Below are positions 10,413 through 20,500 of a DNA stretch of 28,372 bases, piece after piece. Numbering within the stretch: the stretch's first letter is position 1; each line of letters begins with the position of its first letter. The stretch comes from Silene noctiflora. Taxonomy: Eukaryota > Streptophyta > Magnoliopsida > Caryophyllales > Caryophyllaceae. Under the pieces are notes generated by a model. The model did not search any database. It had not been told where the DNA came from and worked only from the letters and a program-made list of their open reading frames with translations. A program made the translations under genes and the position numbers. Where the stretch lies: the NCBI GenBank assembly GCA_009801015.1, contig VHZZ01000310.1:5069-33440 (forward strand), read 5' to 3'.

Positions 10413-12977
10413 GGGGGGGGGGGGGGGGGGGGGGGGGGTGGTGGTTTGGTTTCAAAACAACAATTCAAACAAGAGTAAGAACAAGTAACAAGCAAACAAG
10501 TAATAAGATGAAAGTTTATCAAATTTGAGAAGAACTTAACCCAATTCAATTAGTGAATCTCTAATGGTTGATCCTTGACACAATCAATCTCTAATTAGCA
10601 ATTGTTACCCTATTATGGAGGAAACCTCCTTAATCTTCTTAATTAATGGATAATGACAAGGAAATCACACTTAATCACTACCCAACTTATCAACTAATCA
10701 AGTAGAAATCACATATATTAACTATGTTGACAAGAAGATGAAGCATAAAAGATCTAATAGGGGTAATTAAACACAATGAACATAATTAATGCTTAATCAC
10801 TAGTTAAACCGTTTTCTTATGAGATGAACTAGGAGGAAATCACACTCACGAATCTAAACACAAGTTGATGCATATATAGAAATTACAAGGAAAACACTCT
10901 TAACAATTCTAACAACAGAGAGGTTAAGAAACTTAATAATGATTAAGTAAACAAGGAGATCACACTTAATAAACTTAATCATATAAGATTACCAAAATCC
11001 AACATTAAAACAAAGGGTTAACAATAACAATGATAATTAAAGAAAGATTAAAGTGTCTTACAGCCAAAAGATTACAACCTTTAGGATTGGATTAAGATGG
11101 GAGATTAATTCTTCATAGTAGATCTAACAACACAATTAATTTGATAATTATCCAAAATTACAACTTGATTACAACACAAAGCCAAAGATGATGAAAACCT
11201 AATGGTATTCATCTATATATAGTCCTACATAAGAGAGGAATCAATGGGCTGTAAGTAGAGGAAAGCCCGTAACAAAATCCACCAAACCCAGAAAAAGGCG
11301 CACGGTGCGCCTTCCTTGCTCGTGTTTCCAATTCTTCTTTTGCTACTTCCTTTGGAATGCTTCAATGCTTGGTCACTTGTAGGTTATGTCTTGACCTTCC
11401 TTGGGATGAAGTGGGCTTCAAACACTACCTAAAACTTCATTGAAACCTTGACACGAACGACAACACTCGGGATTGGCTAGAATGGGTTAAAAACCATTAA
11501 AATCGTCACTAAATGTCAATTATTTGTACCTAAAACAAGCTAAATAAACGGTAAGAAAGTGAGCTCATGAGTGTGAGACCGAGAGACTAGAGGGGTTTGT
11601 TTAAGATATTACCAAGATGAGAGTCGGCTTATGTTAACCTTCTTGATGATAGTGGTGTTGTCAGAATCTTTTCGAGGAAGTATGAACAATAACGCTCATT
11701 ATAATATTGCCATTTGTGAGTGTTTTAATTCAAGAAAAGAGATTTTCACCTTTTATTAAATGATGCTGAATTGTTGATTTGTTCGTTTTATCGTGTTTTT
11801 GCAGGACATGATGACATGCCAGCGCATATCAAGTCATCAATGTTTGGTTGCTCACTTACGTAATTACCTTAGAGACTTTACCTTGAGTTGCTTTGTTTTT
11901 TTTTTCTTGATGGCCATGTCAATTGTGACACTTTCCTTAATCTTATTCTTAATTCTTATTTAGGATTCCGATAAGTAATGGAAAGCTCAACATGGGAACC
12001 TGGCAGGTAACTCTCATAATTTTGTTTTCTTTACTCTTCTGCTGCAACTTGTAATTCTAGCACTGTTTGCAGTCTACAAATATTAGGATTTTTCAGTGAG
12101 GGTAAGCTAACTGTTTCTTAAGATTTTTTTTGGGTCATGTAGTACTTCTGTATTAGCCCAGAAAATTGGTTGTGAAAACGTATTTTAGATGATTGGATGT
12201 TGGTGATTCAAATGTGCTACATGAATCAGCCACTTCGAAAGGCCTGGTACATGCGTGACTGCTTTTCCAAAGTGCTAGCCTACACGGAGTATGAGTTTTA
12301 CAAACTTTGCTTGAGTAATAATCACGATATTTTGAGGATTTTGTAAAATCGACCCTTTTCTGGAGTGTATGCACTTGTTAGCCATAGGTTGATTATTTTT
12401 TTCTGCTGATCTGATGTTTGTCAAGAGCGCAAAGTGAAAGCCTATGGAAATCTCCTTTTACAGAAGGTGAGTGTTATACTCATATGGAATCAATTTTTCA
12501 TGGAACATAGTGATATAAAAGGCCGCATGAGTGAGTTGTTTTGGTTAATTATTTGCGGCGTGTGTTCCAATAGTCAATAAACCTAGCTACAATAAATTGA
12601 TGTAGTACTAGGTCAATCCGTCTATGTAATTCAACATGCTCCTGGATGTAGCTTATTCATCGAAATGGAGGGAGGTATGTTCATTATGATTATGGATCAT
12701 CCGAAAACAACCTTTGGACTGATTTGAACACTAGGGGAAAAGGCTGTGTGCGTCAGTCCCCTTACCCGCTACAGGTGAGAGCTTTCGTGACAATAGGGTA
12801 ATGTTCGGTAGGTTTTGTATCTTTAGAGATTTCTAAGAGTCATCTCCATTTTTTTGTTATCATCCTTGATCAGATACATTTCCTGAATCTGTTATTGTGA
12901 AACAGGGAATATGGCTATGTGAGCACCGTGATTATCCCACTCCACGTAAAGTGGTTGTTACACTCAATGGGATATGA
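1795..12977 (+). CDS. UPF0047 / YjbQ family protein, seven exons
   Basis: Seven exons splice in phase: 1795-1992, 2960-3020, 3135-3229, 3321-3354, 11805-11859, 11964-12006 and 12906-12977. Every intron is GT-AG. The sum is 558 nt, or 185 codons plus TGA. The product belongs to UPF0047/COG0432 (YjbQ), a small protein family often annotated as secondary thiamine-phosphate synthase, though its role in plants is not settled. Family marks are [11 protein letters not shown] (about residues 89-99), [19 protein letters not shown] (about 153-171), and the C-terminal VVVTLNGI. The conserved domain starts near M40 (MATSPKWAQ). The first 39 residues are Ser/Thr/Pro-rich with few acids and could be a plastid transit peptide; starting at M40 (position 1912) would give a cytosolic form. 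Intron 4 is about 8.45 kb because of retroelements, yet the exons on both sides look intact. Confidence 0.9.
2225..2397. mobile_element. Stowaway-type MITE in UPF0047 intron 1
   Basis: This 173-bp element is flanked by TA on both sides (2223-2224 and 2398-2399). Its left end reads CTCCGTCCGTTCC and its right end, reverse-complemented, CTCCCTCTGACAC. Both are followed by the shared stretch TCAATTGTTGTCCTTT. TA duplication plus CTCC-type ends is diagnostic of Stowaway (Tc1/mariner) MITEs. It sits inside intron 1 (1993-2959), whose remainder holds nothing I recognise. Confidence 0.85.
3451..4194. other. Unassigned repeat-like sequence, possibly LTR-derived
   Basis: This non-coding stretch sits between the presumed original intron edge and the gypsy fragment. 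It has a TATA-like TATAAAGAGACTTGG near 3882 and several TCTAGA-type motifs, which resemble plant copia LTRs, but I cannot define ends or a target duplication. A perfect 8-bp stem with a 6-nt loop (CCCTCATG / CATGAGGG) lies at 4009-4030. Confidence 0.25.
4206..4961 (-). mobile_element. Athila-type extra ORF downstream of integrase (fossil)
   Basis: A 251-codon frame resembles the plant 'retrotransposon ORF1 / putative plant transposon protein' domain seen in Athila-group gypsy elements. The pattern includes [38 protein letters not shown] and LRCLW. It lies after the integrase in element order, which is the place Athila relatives use for an additional, sometimes env-like, ORF. A perfect 21-bp inverted repeat brackets it (4195-4215 and 4934-4954). 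It is part of a broken element, and I infer no function for the host. Confidence 0.55.
5489..5538. repeat. Two GC-rich hairpin motifs inside the gypsy spacer
   Basis: Two near-palindromic motifs lie 30 bp apart: AAGGCGCACGGCGCGCCTT (about 5490-5508) and AAGGCGCACGGTGCGCCTT (5520-5538). The second recurs exactly at 11295-11313 in the gypsy LTR. Their GC content contrasts sharply with the AT-rich surroundings. Confidence 0.8.
5950..6790 (-). mobile_element. Gypsy integrase region (fossil)
   Basis: Minus-strand translations show hallmarks of Tat/Athila integrases: [50 protein letters not shown], then [20 protein letters not shown] and a TAYHP motif. This is the catalytic core followed by the C-terminal part. 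The region is broken and abuts copia sequence at about 6797. Confidence 0.85.
6797..9028 (+). mobile_element. Ty1/copia pol 3' part with 3' LTR (fossil)
   Basis: This plus-strand copia sequence starts inside the reverse transcriptase region, where it abuts gypsy integrase. Visible parts are reverse transcriptase ([41 protein letters not shown]), RNase H ([18 protein letters not shown]), a purine-rich tract at about 8586-8597 (GGGGAGGGGA), and a 3' LTR at about 8598-9028. The coding part is broken by several changes and carries an internal tandem duplication, so it is not a young intact copy. Its LTR end joins directly to gag sequence running the other way. Confidence 0.85.
8598..9028 (+). repeat. 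Copia LTR, plus orientation
   Basis: The LTR begins TATGGAAATATGATGC right after the polypurine tract and ends near ATCTTCA at 9028. It is homologous to the minus-strand LTR at 9535-9904. It holds two short tandem duplications, including a 73-bp unit at 8781-8853 and 8854-8926. A TATAAATAG promoter motif lies near 8928. Confidence 0.75.
9029..9456 (-). mobile_element. Copia gag N-terminal part (fossil)
   Basis: Read on the minus strand from 9456, this begins MPETGG and continues with [15 protein letters not shown] and [13 protein letters not shown], typical of the N-terminal domain of plant copia gag, then [13 protein letters not shown] near its end. It follows the minus-strand LTR and primer-binding site at 9519-9534 in normal element order. 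It stops where the plus-strand LTR ends (9028). It is a broken fragment. Confidence 0.7.
9535..9904 (-). repeat. Copia LTR, minus orientation, with primer-binding site
   Basis: About 370 bp, the inverted counterpart of the LTR at 8598-9028. On the minus strand it runs from TATGGAAATATG at 9904 to CTATTCTTCA at 9535. TGGTATCTTGAGCC follows directly (9534-9521), a primer-binding site resembling the initiator-Met type used by plant copia elements. The two LTR copies differ at many positions, so they are not from a recent insertion. Confidence 0.75.
9905..11567 (-). mobile_element. Athila-like gypsy 5' LTR, primer site and leader (fossil)
   Basis: On the minus strand, an LTR of about 1.43 kb (11567-10133) starts TGAGCTCAC and ends GCGAGTCA. 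It is followed by TTTTGGCGCCGTTGCCCGGG (10130-10111), the primer-binding site typical of Tat/Athila gypsy elements, and then leader sequence to 9905. The left LTR end is well fixed by the primer site; the outer end at 11567 is inferred from the TG...CA rule. The LTR contains a GC-rich hairpin (11295-11313) and is split by the poly-G tract. It probably belongs with the integrase and extra-ORF fragment at 4195-6796. Confidence 0.7.
10319..10438. repeat. Poly-G tract with an N, probable assembly weak point
   Basis: About 118 bp of almost pure G, with one N at 10351 and AC at 10411-10412, sit inside the gypsy LTR. Homopolymers this long and pure are unusual in plant DNA, and the N shows an unresolved base. 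A poly-G sequencing or gap-filling artefact is as likely as a real G/C homopolymer. Confidence 0.85.
12007..12905 (+). other. UPF0047 intron 6
   Basis: This 899-bp intron starts GTAACT and ends AACAG. Apart from a SINE-like fragment near its 3' end (about 12690-12805), I recognise nothing in it. Confidence 0.7.
12690..12805 (+). mobile_element. Decayed SINE (Au-like) fragment
   Basis: The run CGAAAACAACC, CACTAGGGGAAAAGGCTGTG, TGCGTCAGTCCCCTTACCC, GGTGAGAGCTTT and CAATAGGGTAATGTT matches, from memory, the order of blocks in plant Au-type SINE-like repeats. The ends and any target duplication are not clear. Confidence 0.4.
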
Positions 12978-14412
12978 TTGCTTCGCATTGGAACCTTTAA
13001 ATCCTGCTGCCTAGCATTTGTATGACGGTGGCATCTTGTGTTCGTCTTGGTGAAAAATGTATAGTGACTTTTATGGATGGTAGTAGTCCAGGCATAGTTT
13101 GGTCACTCAGTGACTTTGTTCTGAATCTAAAACTTCCTGTATTGTGTTTGACTGAAGTGAAGATACATAAGCTCTTGGGAGTCTTGGCTTACAAATCGAT
13201 CAGGGTTGCTAAATATCGGGGTATTTTTGCTTACATTTTATACCCCTCTCTCATCGTTTTGCATGCTCTCCGCTATCGGGTATTGAATTGAAATTCTTAG
13301 GATCACCAGATATATCATGTCTTCGTACACACTACAAAAACAATAATGATACTGTTTGGATACAACTATAAGCATGATTGTGCGCACACATTTAATTTTT
13401 TTTTTTTTAAGGAGTGAAACTAGTATTTTGTAAAATAAAGAGGGAGTATGAATATGTTGAAAACCAAATTCAAGTGGCAAAAAGGTTTTATTAATAATAA
13501 ATGAGTAATGATTTTTGTAAAAACTAAAATAGAAGTTGAGCAAAAATTCCAATATCAAACTGCATCCTGATTCCTGAAGCAGTGGAGCATACTCTTTAAC
13601 TCGACAAACAATTCATATTATTGTCGGTCATTCTAATTCACGTTTGATTTCGTGTTCCCCTCCCTCGAAAATCTTATAAATTCCCCATTTTAAGCCTTTT
13701 AATCCAACTCCAATAGTAATAGAAAACTCTTCTGCTATCGTACATCCTAACTGAAAAAAACAGTACTACTCACAATTCAAATAATAACAAAGTACAGTCC
13801 AAACAACATAATACTACAAAATAAGGTATTTAATTGGATTGGATGTTCCATTTTTTTATATATTCCTATTTAATAATTTTCAACTCTCAAACTGATTCGA
13901 CAATAGGAAATGCCCTACTTAACTTGATATACCGAGTTGATAAGCAACAATAAAATACGGAGCATGTTTTTGCTTCATCACAGGTAGAATTTTTTAAAAA
14001 AATATCTTTTTACAAGTTTGTTCCTCGATTAAATATTGGTACAAATGACCCAAAATACTATGAGTATTTAATACTAATAGTATTAAATATTGGTACAAAT
14101 GACCCAAAAGATGAGATATAGTAGACTTAAATTGAGATGAGCTGAAATTAAATCGTATGTACGGAGGAGCCGTTATCAAGTTATACCTCGTATGAATGTA
14201 GGCAAAATGGTATCACATTTTCACTCCTTGGAACATACTCTGTTTGAGTACCATCTCCCTCCCCCAAATTAATTGCACGACAAAAACCACCAAAACCCTA
14301 AAAATCAAACAAAACATTCAATCAACCAAACCTCTAGATCGCGATAATCGTCACATTCATCCCCTAAACCATATTTTTTGTCCAGAATCCAACCTACAAA
14401 CCTATTATAACA
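12978..14412. other. UPF0047 3' UTR, spacer and TON2 promoter region
   Basis: Roughly the first 300 bp are likely the 3' UTR of the UPF0047 gene. The rest is AT-rich spacer that must contain the TON2 promoter. A 28-bp direct repeat lies at 14028-14055 and 14082-14109, with an AT-rich palindromic stretch between the copies. GAGGGAGTA at about 13441 may be the end of a broken Stowaway MITE. I see no other gene. Confidence 0.5.
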
Positions 14413-14413
14413 G

Positions 14414-14506
14414 GTAACAATCTTCATTTGCGATTTCGATTTCGATTTCAATTTCAATTTCAAATTTTATCGATCAATTCATTGAAAATGTGATCATATT
14501 CTATAG
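14414..14506 (+). other. Possible 5' UTR intron of TON2
   Basis: CAG|GTAACA at 14411-14419 and CTATAG at 14501-14506 would make a 93-bp intron ending just before the start codon, in the usual place for plant leader introns. It contains a run of GATTTC/AATTTC hexamers (about 14431-14463). Transcript data are needed to confirm it. Confidence 0.4.
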
Positions 14507-14508
14507 AG

Positions 14509-17500
14509 ATGTACGGAGGAGGTGGTTCCAGCGATGGTGAAAGCCAAGAACCCTCGACTCAAAGGAAGATCCCACCCGCTTCATCCATGTTGTGGGTCCG
14601 CAATCTTCGTCGTTATATTGGATCTGGTGCCGGTCTCGGTTCCGAAGCTTTGATGGGTTTGTACATTCTTCTCTCCTTTGTCCCCTTTATCATTTCCCAC
14701 TTTTTTTCGCCAAGTATTAGTCATTCTATGCAATCTAGGACGCGATTGTCATTTTTATGTCATCTCGAAAAATAACCTCTTTGTGTGGTTAACGTAGAGG
14801 CGAGACTGCGTACATTTCGACCCCTTATCATATAATTTTTGGGAGGCCTCGAGGAGCTGGGATAATGCTGTTGTGTGAATACACTGAGCAATAACAATGT
14901 AGTTTCGTATTTCGTGGGTTTGAATGGGATGGCATGCTCTACCTACGGGTCTGCGTTTTGTAAATTTTTAGAATCGCGAAGTTGTTGCCTTTTTTTATAT
15001 CTCAGGCATATAATAATATTGATGATGTAGACGACTAAATATTATTAAGCAGCTTTCATTGTTAGGAAAGTGGGAGTTTTATACAATCAATCTCCATGGA
15101 AGGGACTCAAGGGAGTAACTAATTCAGTTCTAGTAGAGAAAGCCAACTGTATTGCGAGAAAGAGAGTGATTTCTTTGGGAACTATATCAATGTCTTTGAT
15201 TGTGGTACGAGGGTGATGTATTCTCTCATCTCGGGTCTGAATATCGTGCAATTTATTTAGGGAGTGGGCTTGTCATTATTTTGGATTCTGAGGTGGTTGA
15301 TGATTGATCTTTTTTCATGTAGCTATTGATGGTAGTCTTAAGTACGGTCTCAAAAAGTTCTCTGGGGACTCTTTGCTTAACTTATCGGTAATTCACTCTC
15401 TTATTTTTTAGAGCTTGAAACGAAGAGAATCTTACTTGATATATTCAAGGAGAAGCAACAAAAGAGTGCTGAAGCTGGCTCTATTCCAAGCTTCTACAAA
15501 AAGGTAGGTTAACTGTATTAGAATTTAGAAATTCTTGTATAATGTATGTTACCAACAATAGTTTCTTTCGTTATCAAAAGTTGAAATTGCTAACTGTACT
15601 ATTTAATAACAACGGTTAGCTCTGAGTTTAGCGAATTATTTTCAAAGGTTGTGTAGACATGTCGGATGTAAATTTGAAGCTAGATGTGATGTAATTGATC
15701 ACACAAACGTAAGCGTAACAATAATCTTGCTGGGTTTCCTTACCATTCTGTCATAACTCATGAGCAGAAACCAGAGGACGGATCTATCAGTTATAGAGTA
15801 CAGAGGCTGGCAAAATATCGATTTCTCAAGGTACATGATTATTTCTCTCTTAGATAACTGGTTTTTGCTACAATGTTATGTGATAGGTTTTAAGATGTCT
15901 GACACGCCAGGTCTTCCCTTGAGCTTTTTTTTAACGAGATATGTTGTGACTGCTTTGTTGGTGGTTAGTGTTGTACGTCATGGTATATAACATCGTATTT
16001 GGATGTGATTCTGATGTACGGCGTGGCACCAAAATCTTTGTTGTCACGTCAGAATACCACTGCATAATTTTCCAAACTTTTACCTAGCGTTCGCAATGAT
16101 GGTCTTGCCGCTCATATTTACATGTGGTTAGAAACTTGTTCTTAACTATTATTCGACGATATTAACTGTACCTCTCTTAAGAATGGAATTTTGTGATCTT
16201 AAGTAATTATGGTATTTTAGGTAAGATTTAACTCACAGAACACTCCCATATAAACATGGGTCCAAATGCAAATGTTGTGAAATGAAGTGGATGGAGGGAG
16301 TAGTAAACACCACTAGTTATGTTTATGCCGCAACACTTGAAAGATTCGTTTTGCAAGAAAAATGAGTGATTGGTTTGTTGTCTCAATGAATGTACAAGGA
16401 GTTTCTCAGATATCCTTTAGATAGAATTGGCGAAGTTCTTGAATGGGTATTTATGATGAGCCTGTGGGCTGTGGCTACTGTTGCTGCTAAGGGTGATGGG
16501 ATTTTACATAGCCCACCCTATTGGTGAAGCGTTGATAGATTTTCCTATGGAAGAAAGTACCAGAATAAATGGCAGCTTAGTTCCTTGACATGATGAATGT
16601 TCATTGCGTTGATCTTGATCCTATATAGGCTATATTCCTATGCAAAAGTAGCTAGGACCCGTTGTCTGAACGTCCGCTTCAAAAATTTAAGAATGAGGAT
16701 AATTGTAGATTTGTAGGTGCCGTGGCCTTGAGAAAAACTCTCAATGAATATTTTTGTTTCTTTAGGATTTCATACATTTCTGGTGTTTTTCCCTTCCCTT
16801 CCATTGTTTGAGGATCGCTTCGCCTTACATTTACTCTCTCATTCGTCTCTCTTCCACTAAATTATTCTTAGTGTCTGGAATAATGGCTTAAGATCATGCC
16901 AGTGAGCCTTTCAGGCTTTCAGCAGTAATTTTGATTCTTGATGTACGTTTCTGTTGCAATTTGTTATTCTATTTCTTAATTTTTTTTGGTTTTAAGATTT
17001 GTTGGTCGTTGAATTTAGATTTGCATGTTATTGAATTCGTTTTTCTCTAATTAGTTGCAATTCCATTGTGGCAGAAACAATCAGATCTTTTACTTAATGC
17101 TGATGATTTGGATGCTATGTGGGTTTGCTTGAGAGAAAATTGCGTGATTGATGATGCCACTGGTGCTGAAAAGGTGATTCTTACTCTGATTTGTTATTCT
17201 TTTTTGTATCTCCCCTTACCGCTTTATCTTTTCTTTTTCAAAAAAGCTGTCTTAAAAGCTCCATGTAATTTTGTTATACGATCTCTATCATATGGACATA
17301 ACATGGGTTTTTTGATTTTCTCTGTGGTGCTACTGGAATTTTACCCTTGCATGATGAAGTTAAATAGTATGCTATTAATGTTTTGTAATTACCGAGGAAT
17401 GAAATTAGGCAAGAAGACAGTTTTCTATGTTAGGTCTATTTCTTTCTGCATAGTACTCCATACCGTTTGGTATTACTTTGTATTATTTGGCTAACTTATC

Positions 17501-20500
17501 TCATCTAGCATATAATCTTGCATTTCTGAATAATGGATTCTAAAACTGCAGATGAACTATGAAGACTTCTGTCATATTGCTTCAGTATGCACAGAACAAA
17601 TTGGCCCTAAATGCCGGCGTTTCTTTAGTCCATCTAATTTCATGAAGTTTGAGAAAGACGAACAGGGAAGAATTGCCATTCTCCCGTTCTATCTTTATGT
17701 GATGCGAACGGTATGTTCAGCCGTTATTCTTTCTTAGTTTTGGCTGTTTTTGTAACCTTTGACAGTCTGACAGATATATGATTTGCAGTATTGAAGTGGG
17801 TCATCACTTGTCTATACTTTACATAAAGGATGTAAATCTTGAATACTTGATTCACATTACGATTGATTTTAATTTGTAATACTGACACATATTTTGCTCA
17901 AAATAGAGCGTAATTCAGTATAACAAAAAACATCGTAATTCGGATTTGTAATTCGTGCGAATCGTTTCGCGATTCAGTAGCTAACTAAGCGAATCTGGTA
18001 ACCCTGGATGTAATTGTAGATTGCCCTTCTCGGTTTCCTATTTATTGATGGTTTTCTTTCTAATCATTGTTTATGTTGCGTAGGTTTCACTTACACAAGC
18101 AAGAATTGATATGAGTGAGCTTGATGAAGATTCTGATGGCTTTCTTCAACCGCATGTATGTCTCTCTCTTTATGGACTTTACGTATGTCATGCTTAGCAG
18201 CTTTAGAAATGAAAAGCTGTGTTACTCCGACTCTCCGACACTTGTCAGACACTGACACGTGGCGGAGTGTCGGACACGGCTATTTTGGGTGAATTTTCCT
18301 ATTTTGTGGTCTAAATTTAAGTGTCGTAGTGTCGACACCGACATGTGTCCGACACGCGACACGGCAGTTAAGTGAAGTGTCTCGGAGTAACATTGATTGA
18401 AAAGTGATGTTTTTAAGATGTTCCACTTAAGTTCATTATCTTTTCTGCAGGAAATGGAAGCTTACATTAGAGGCCTTATACCTAATTTGGCACAATTGCG
18501 CGATATGCCACCTGCTTTTGTACAAATGTATTGCCGGATTGCTGCTCACAAATTCTTTTTCTTTTGTGACCCACACAGACGAGGTTAGTCCTGCTTAATA
18601 GTAATGTCCAGGTGTAACATGGAAATTATGTCCTTTATGTGGACCTTAATTTAGTCACATTCTGTGCATCTGTTTCACAACTTCCACAAACTTGTTTGAT
18701 GTGAACTGTCTGCATGGCAGAGAAATAATGGCTTTATGTATTTCAACATAGTTCTGAAGAAAACCTTAGCTAATAGTGTGTTTTGTTAACATGTTACACT
18801 TACACACCCTATCATTCAGGTAGACTAGATAAGGATTCTTGCACATTCTTTGTGATTTTTGGATTTTCAAGCAGACCTAATGTTTAGATGTCATAGCCAT
18901 AACACGTCACATCTCCAGCATGTCACCTGTCGACACGACACAACATCTGACACAGCACGACACTGTGACAGTTACGCCGGAGTGTGACAGGACACTGGTA
19001 CGGCGTGGTATGGCGTGAAGCTGCATTAAAGGTCTTACCTGGATTGTTGCTTTTGTCGGCTGAAGAAGAAAGATGGTAATGATATCACCCTTTTCTATCA
19101 CCGGCCAAGAGAAAGAAGTGAGATGAATAGATAGAAAGGGGAGAGACCAGATATAACTCTTACAGCTAAGCTCTAAGAAGTTAGACAACTAAGGTTTATC
19201 ATTTAAAACGGGGTTACTGGTCTTTTGAGTGACTGATACGAGTATTTAATTACTCTCTCTTTCTTTGACATATTTTTTCAGTTTCACGTGGCAAGTGGCA
19301 AGATTTACTCAAAATTTGTCAGCTTTCAACTATTCATTGTTTTATTGGGCCCACTGAACAAAGAAATGCTCCGTGTTTTGTAGTCTCCTTAAAAAAAGAG
19401 AAAAAGAAACCAAACAAACTTTTAGGAGTTACCGCTTCTTTTCGGAAAACAATTTCCATTTATACCCACACTTTAGAGATGCCGCGTTGTCTCCGTCACT
19501 ATGGTCTGTAAAGTTGGTCAAGAATCAAGATACTTTTTTGACCATGTCGTCTTGTCACCAAATTTTGAAGCTTGCGTGTAGGCTATTGATGGAGTGGCTT
19601 CAGGGAGGCTGGTGTTTGTTTGGGGAGATATTAATGGAGCATTTTGGAGGAGAGACCAATAAGGCAGGAAATATAAGTCGTCTCATTTTTGTTTCTGGGG
19701 CTAGCCAACCTTGGTGTTGGGGTCTGCAAGCTAGCTAGCGTAGTGGAGATTTCTGGTGTTGTAGCCTGTAGGAGAGAGAGCGTAATAGTGGGCTGTTACG
19801 GTTTTGGAAGGGAGATACTTTTGTAACGAGGTACTTATGGGAAGTGTATTTGGGTAGTTTAAACTTTTAAGCGTGGTCTGGCCGCCTGGCTACAAATCAT
19901 GCTTGTTTGGGTAGTTTAAACTTTAAAATTTGGGTAGTCTCATACAATGTTACTTTGACACTTCACTTGGCTGCCGTGTCGCGTGTCCGACACCTACGTG
20001 TCCAACACCGACACGACATTTGATTTTAGACAAAAAACTTAAAATTCGCACAAAATAGCTGTCTCCGACACTCTACGTGTCAGACACGACACCCCGTGTC
20101 GGAGAGTGAGGGTAACACAGGTCTCATATAATAAATTATACTTAGTAGGAAATTATAGTAGTATAAATGTGTAAGGTGGATCTAACTTAAGTTTGCAGAA
20201 AATGCTAGTACTTTTTAATGGTTTAAACTGTTTTTGGTTTATTCTAGTTTGATCCCTATATAATGCTCTAATCTCATCTACATGGAATTTGTGAAAACCC
20301 ATGCGCACTAAAGTGAATATTTTCTATAGCAATAACAGCTATTTAAAATGTTGTATTTTCAAGTTTTGCGAATAATATGCTGGACAGTTTGACAAGATTG
20401 AAGTCTCCATTGCTTTTTTTCTTTTTTTTTGCTTTCGTATTGGTCTTTCTTTTCTAGTTTTCTTATAATGTACACTGTACAGTAGATAATAATAATAAAA

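Larger units (their letters stand above)
3355..11804 (+). other. 8.45-kb UPF0047 intron 4 filled by retroelements
   Basis: This intron lies between the GGTCCTTCTGCACC exon and the exon starting GACATGATGACATG. It starts GTTGGT and ends TTTTTGCAG, and both flanking exons read in matching phase (G | GA). Most of it is retrotransposon sequence: minus-strand gypsy pieces at roughly 4195-6796 and 9905-11567, and copia sequence at 6797-9904. The outermost parts, about 3355-3450 and 11568-11804, are probably original intron. Confidence 0.8.

Noticed and set aside
10156-10549. Poly-Gly and poly-Pro reading frames
   Set aside because: They are translations of the poly-G/poly-C tract with an N and have no gene-like sequence.
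12153-12374. Minus-strand 73-codon frame
   Set aside because: It lies wholly in UPF0047 intron 6, with no recognisable domain and no supporting context.
13238-13558. Minus-strand 106-codon frame between the two genes
   Set aside because: AT-rich sequence with poly-Lys from a T run, no domain, and it overlaps the likely 3' UTR of the UPF0047 gene.
18900-19020. Third copy of the GACAC-rich hAT-type MITE
   Set aside because: It shares short GACAC motifs, but I could not find matching termini or an 8-bp duplication, so it was not called.
19373-19738. 121-codon frame within TON2 intron 7
   Set aside because: No family resemblance; the TON2 exons on either side join cleanly without it.
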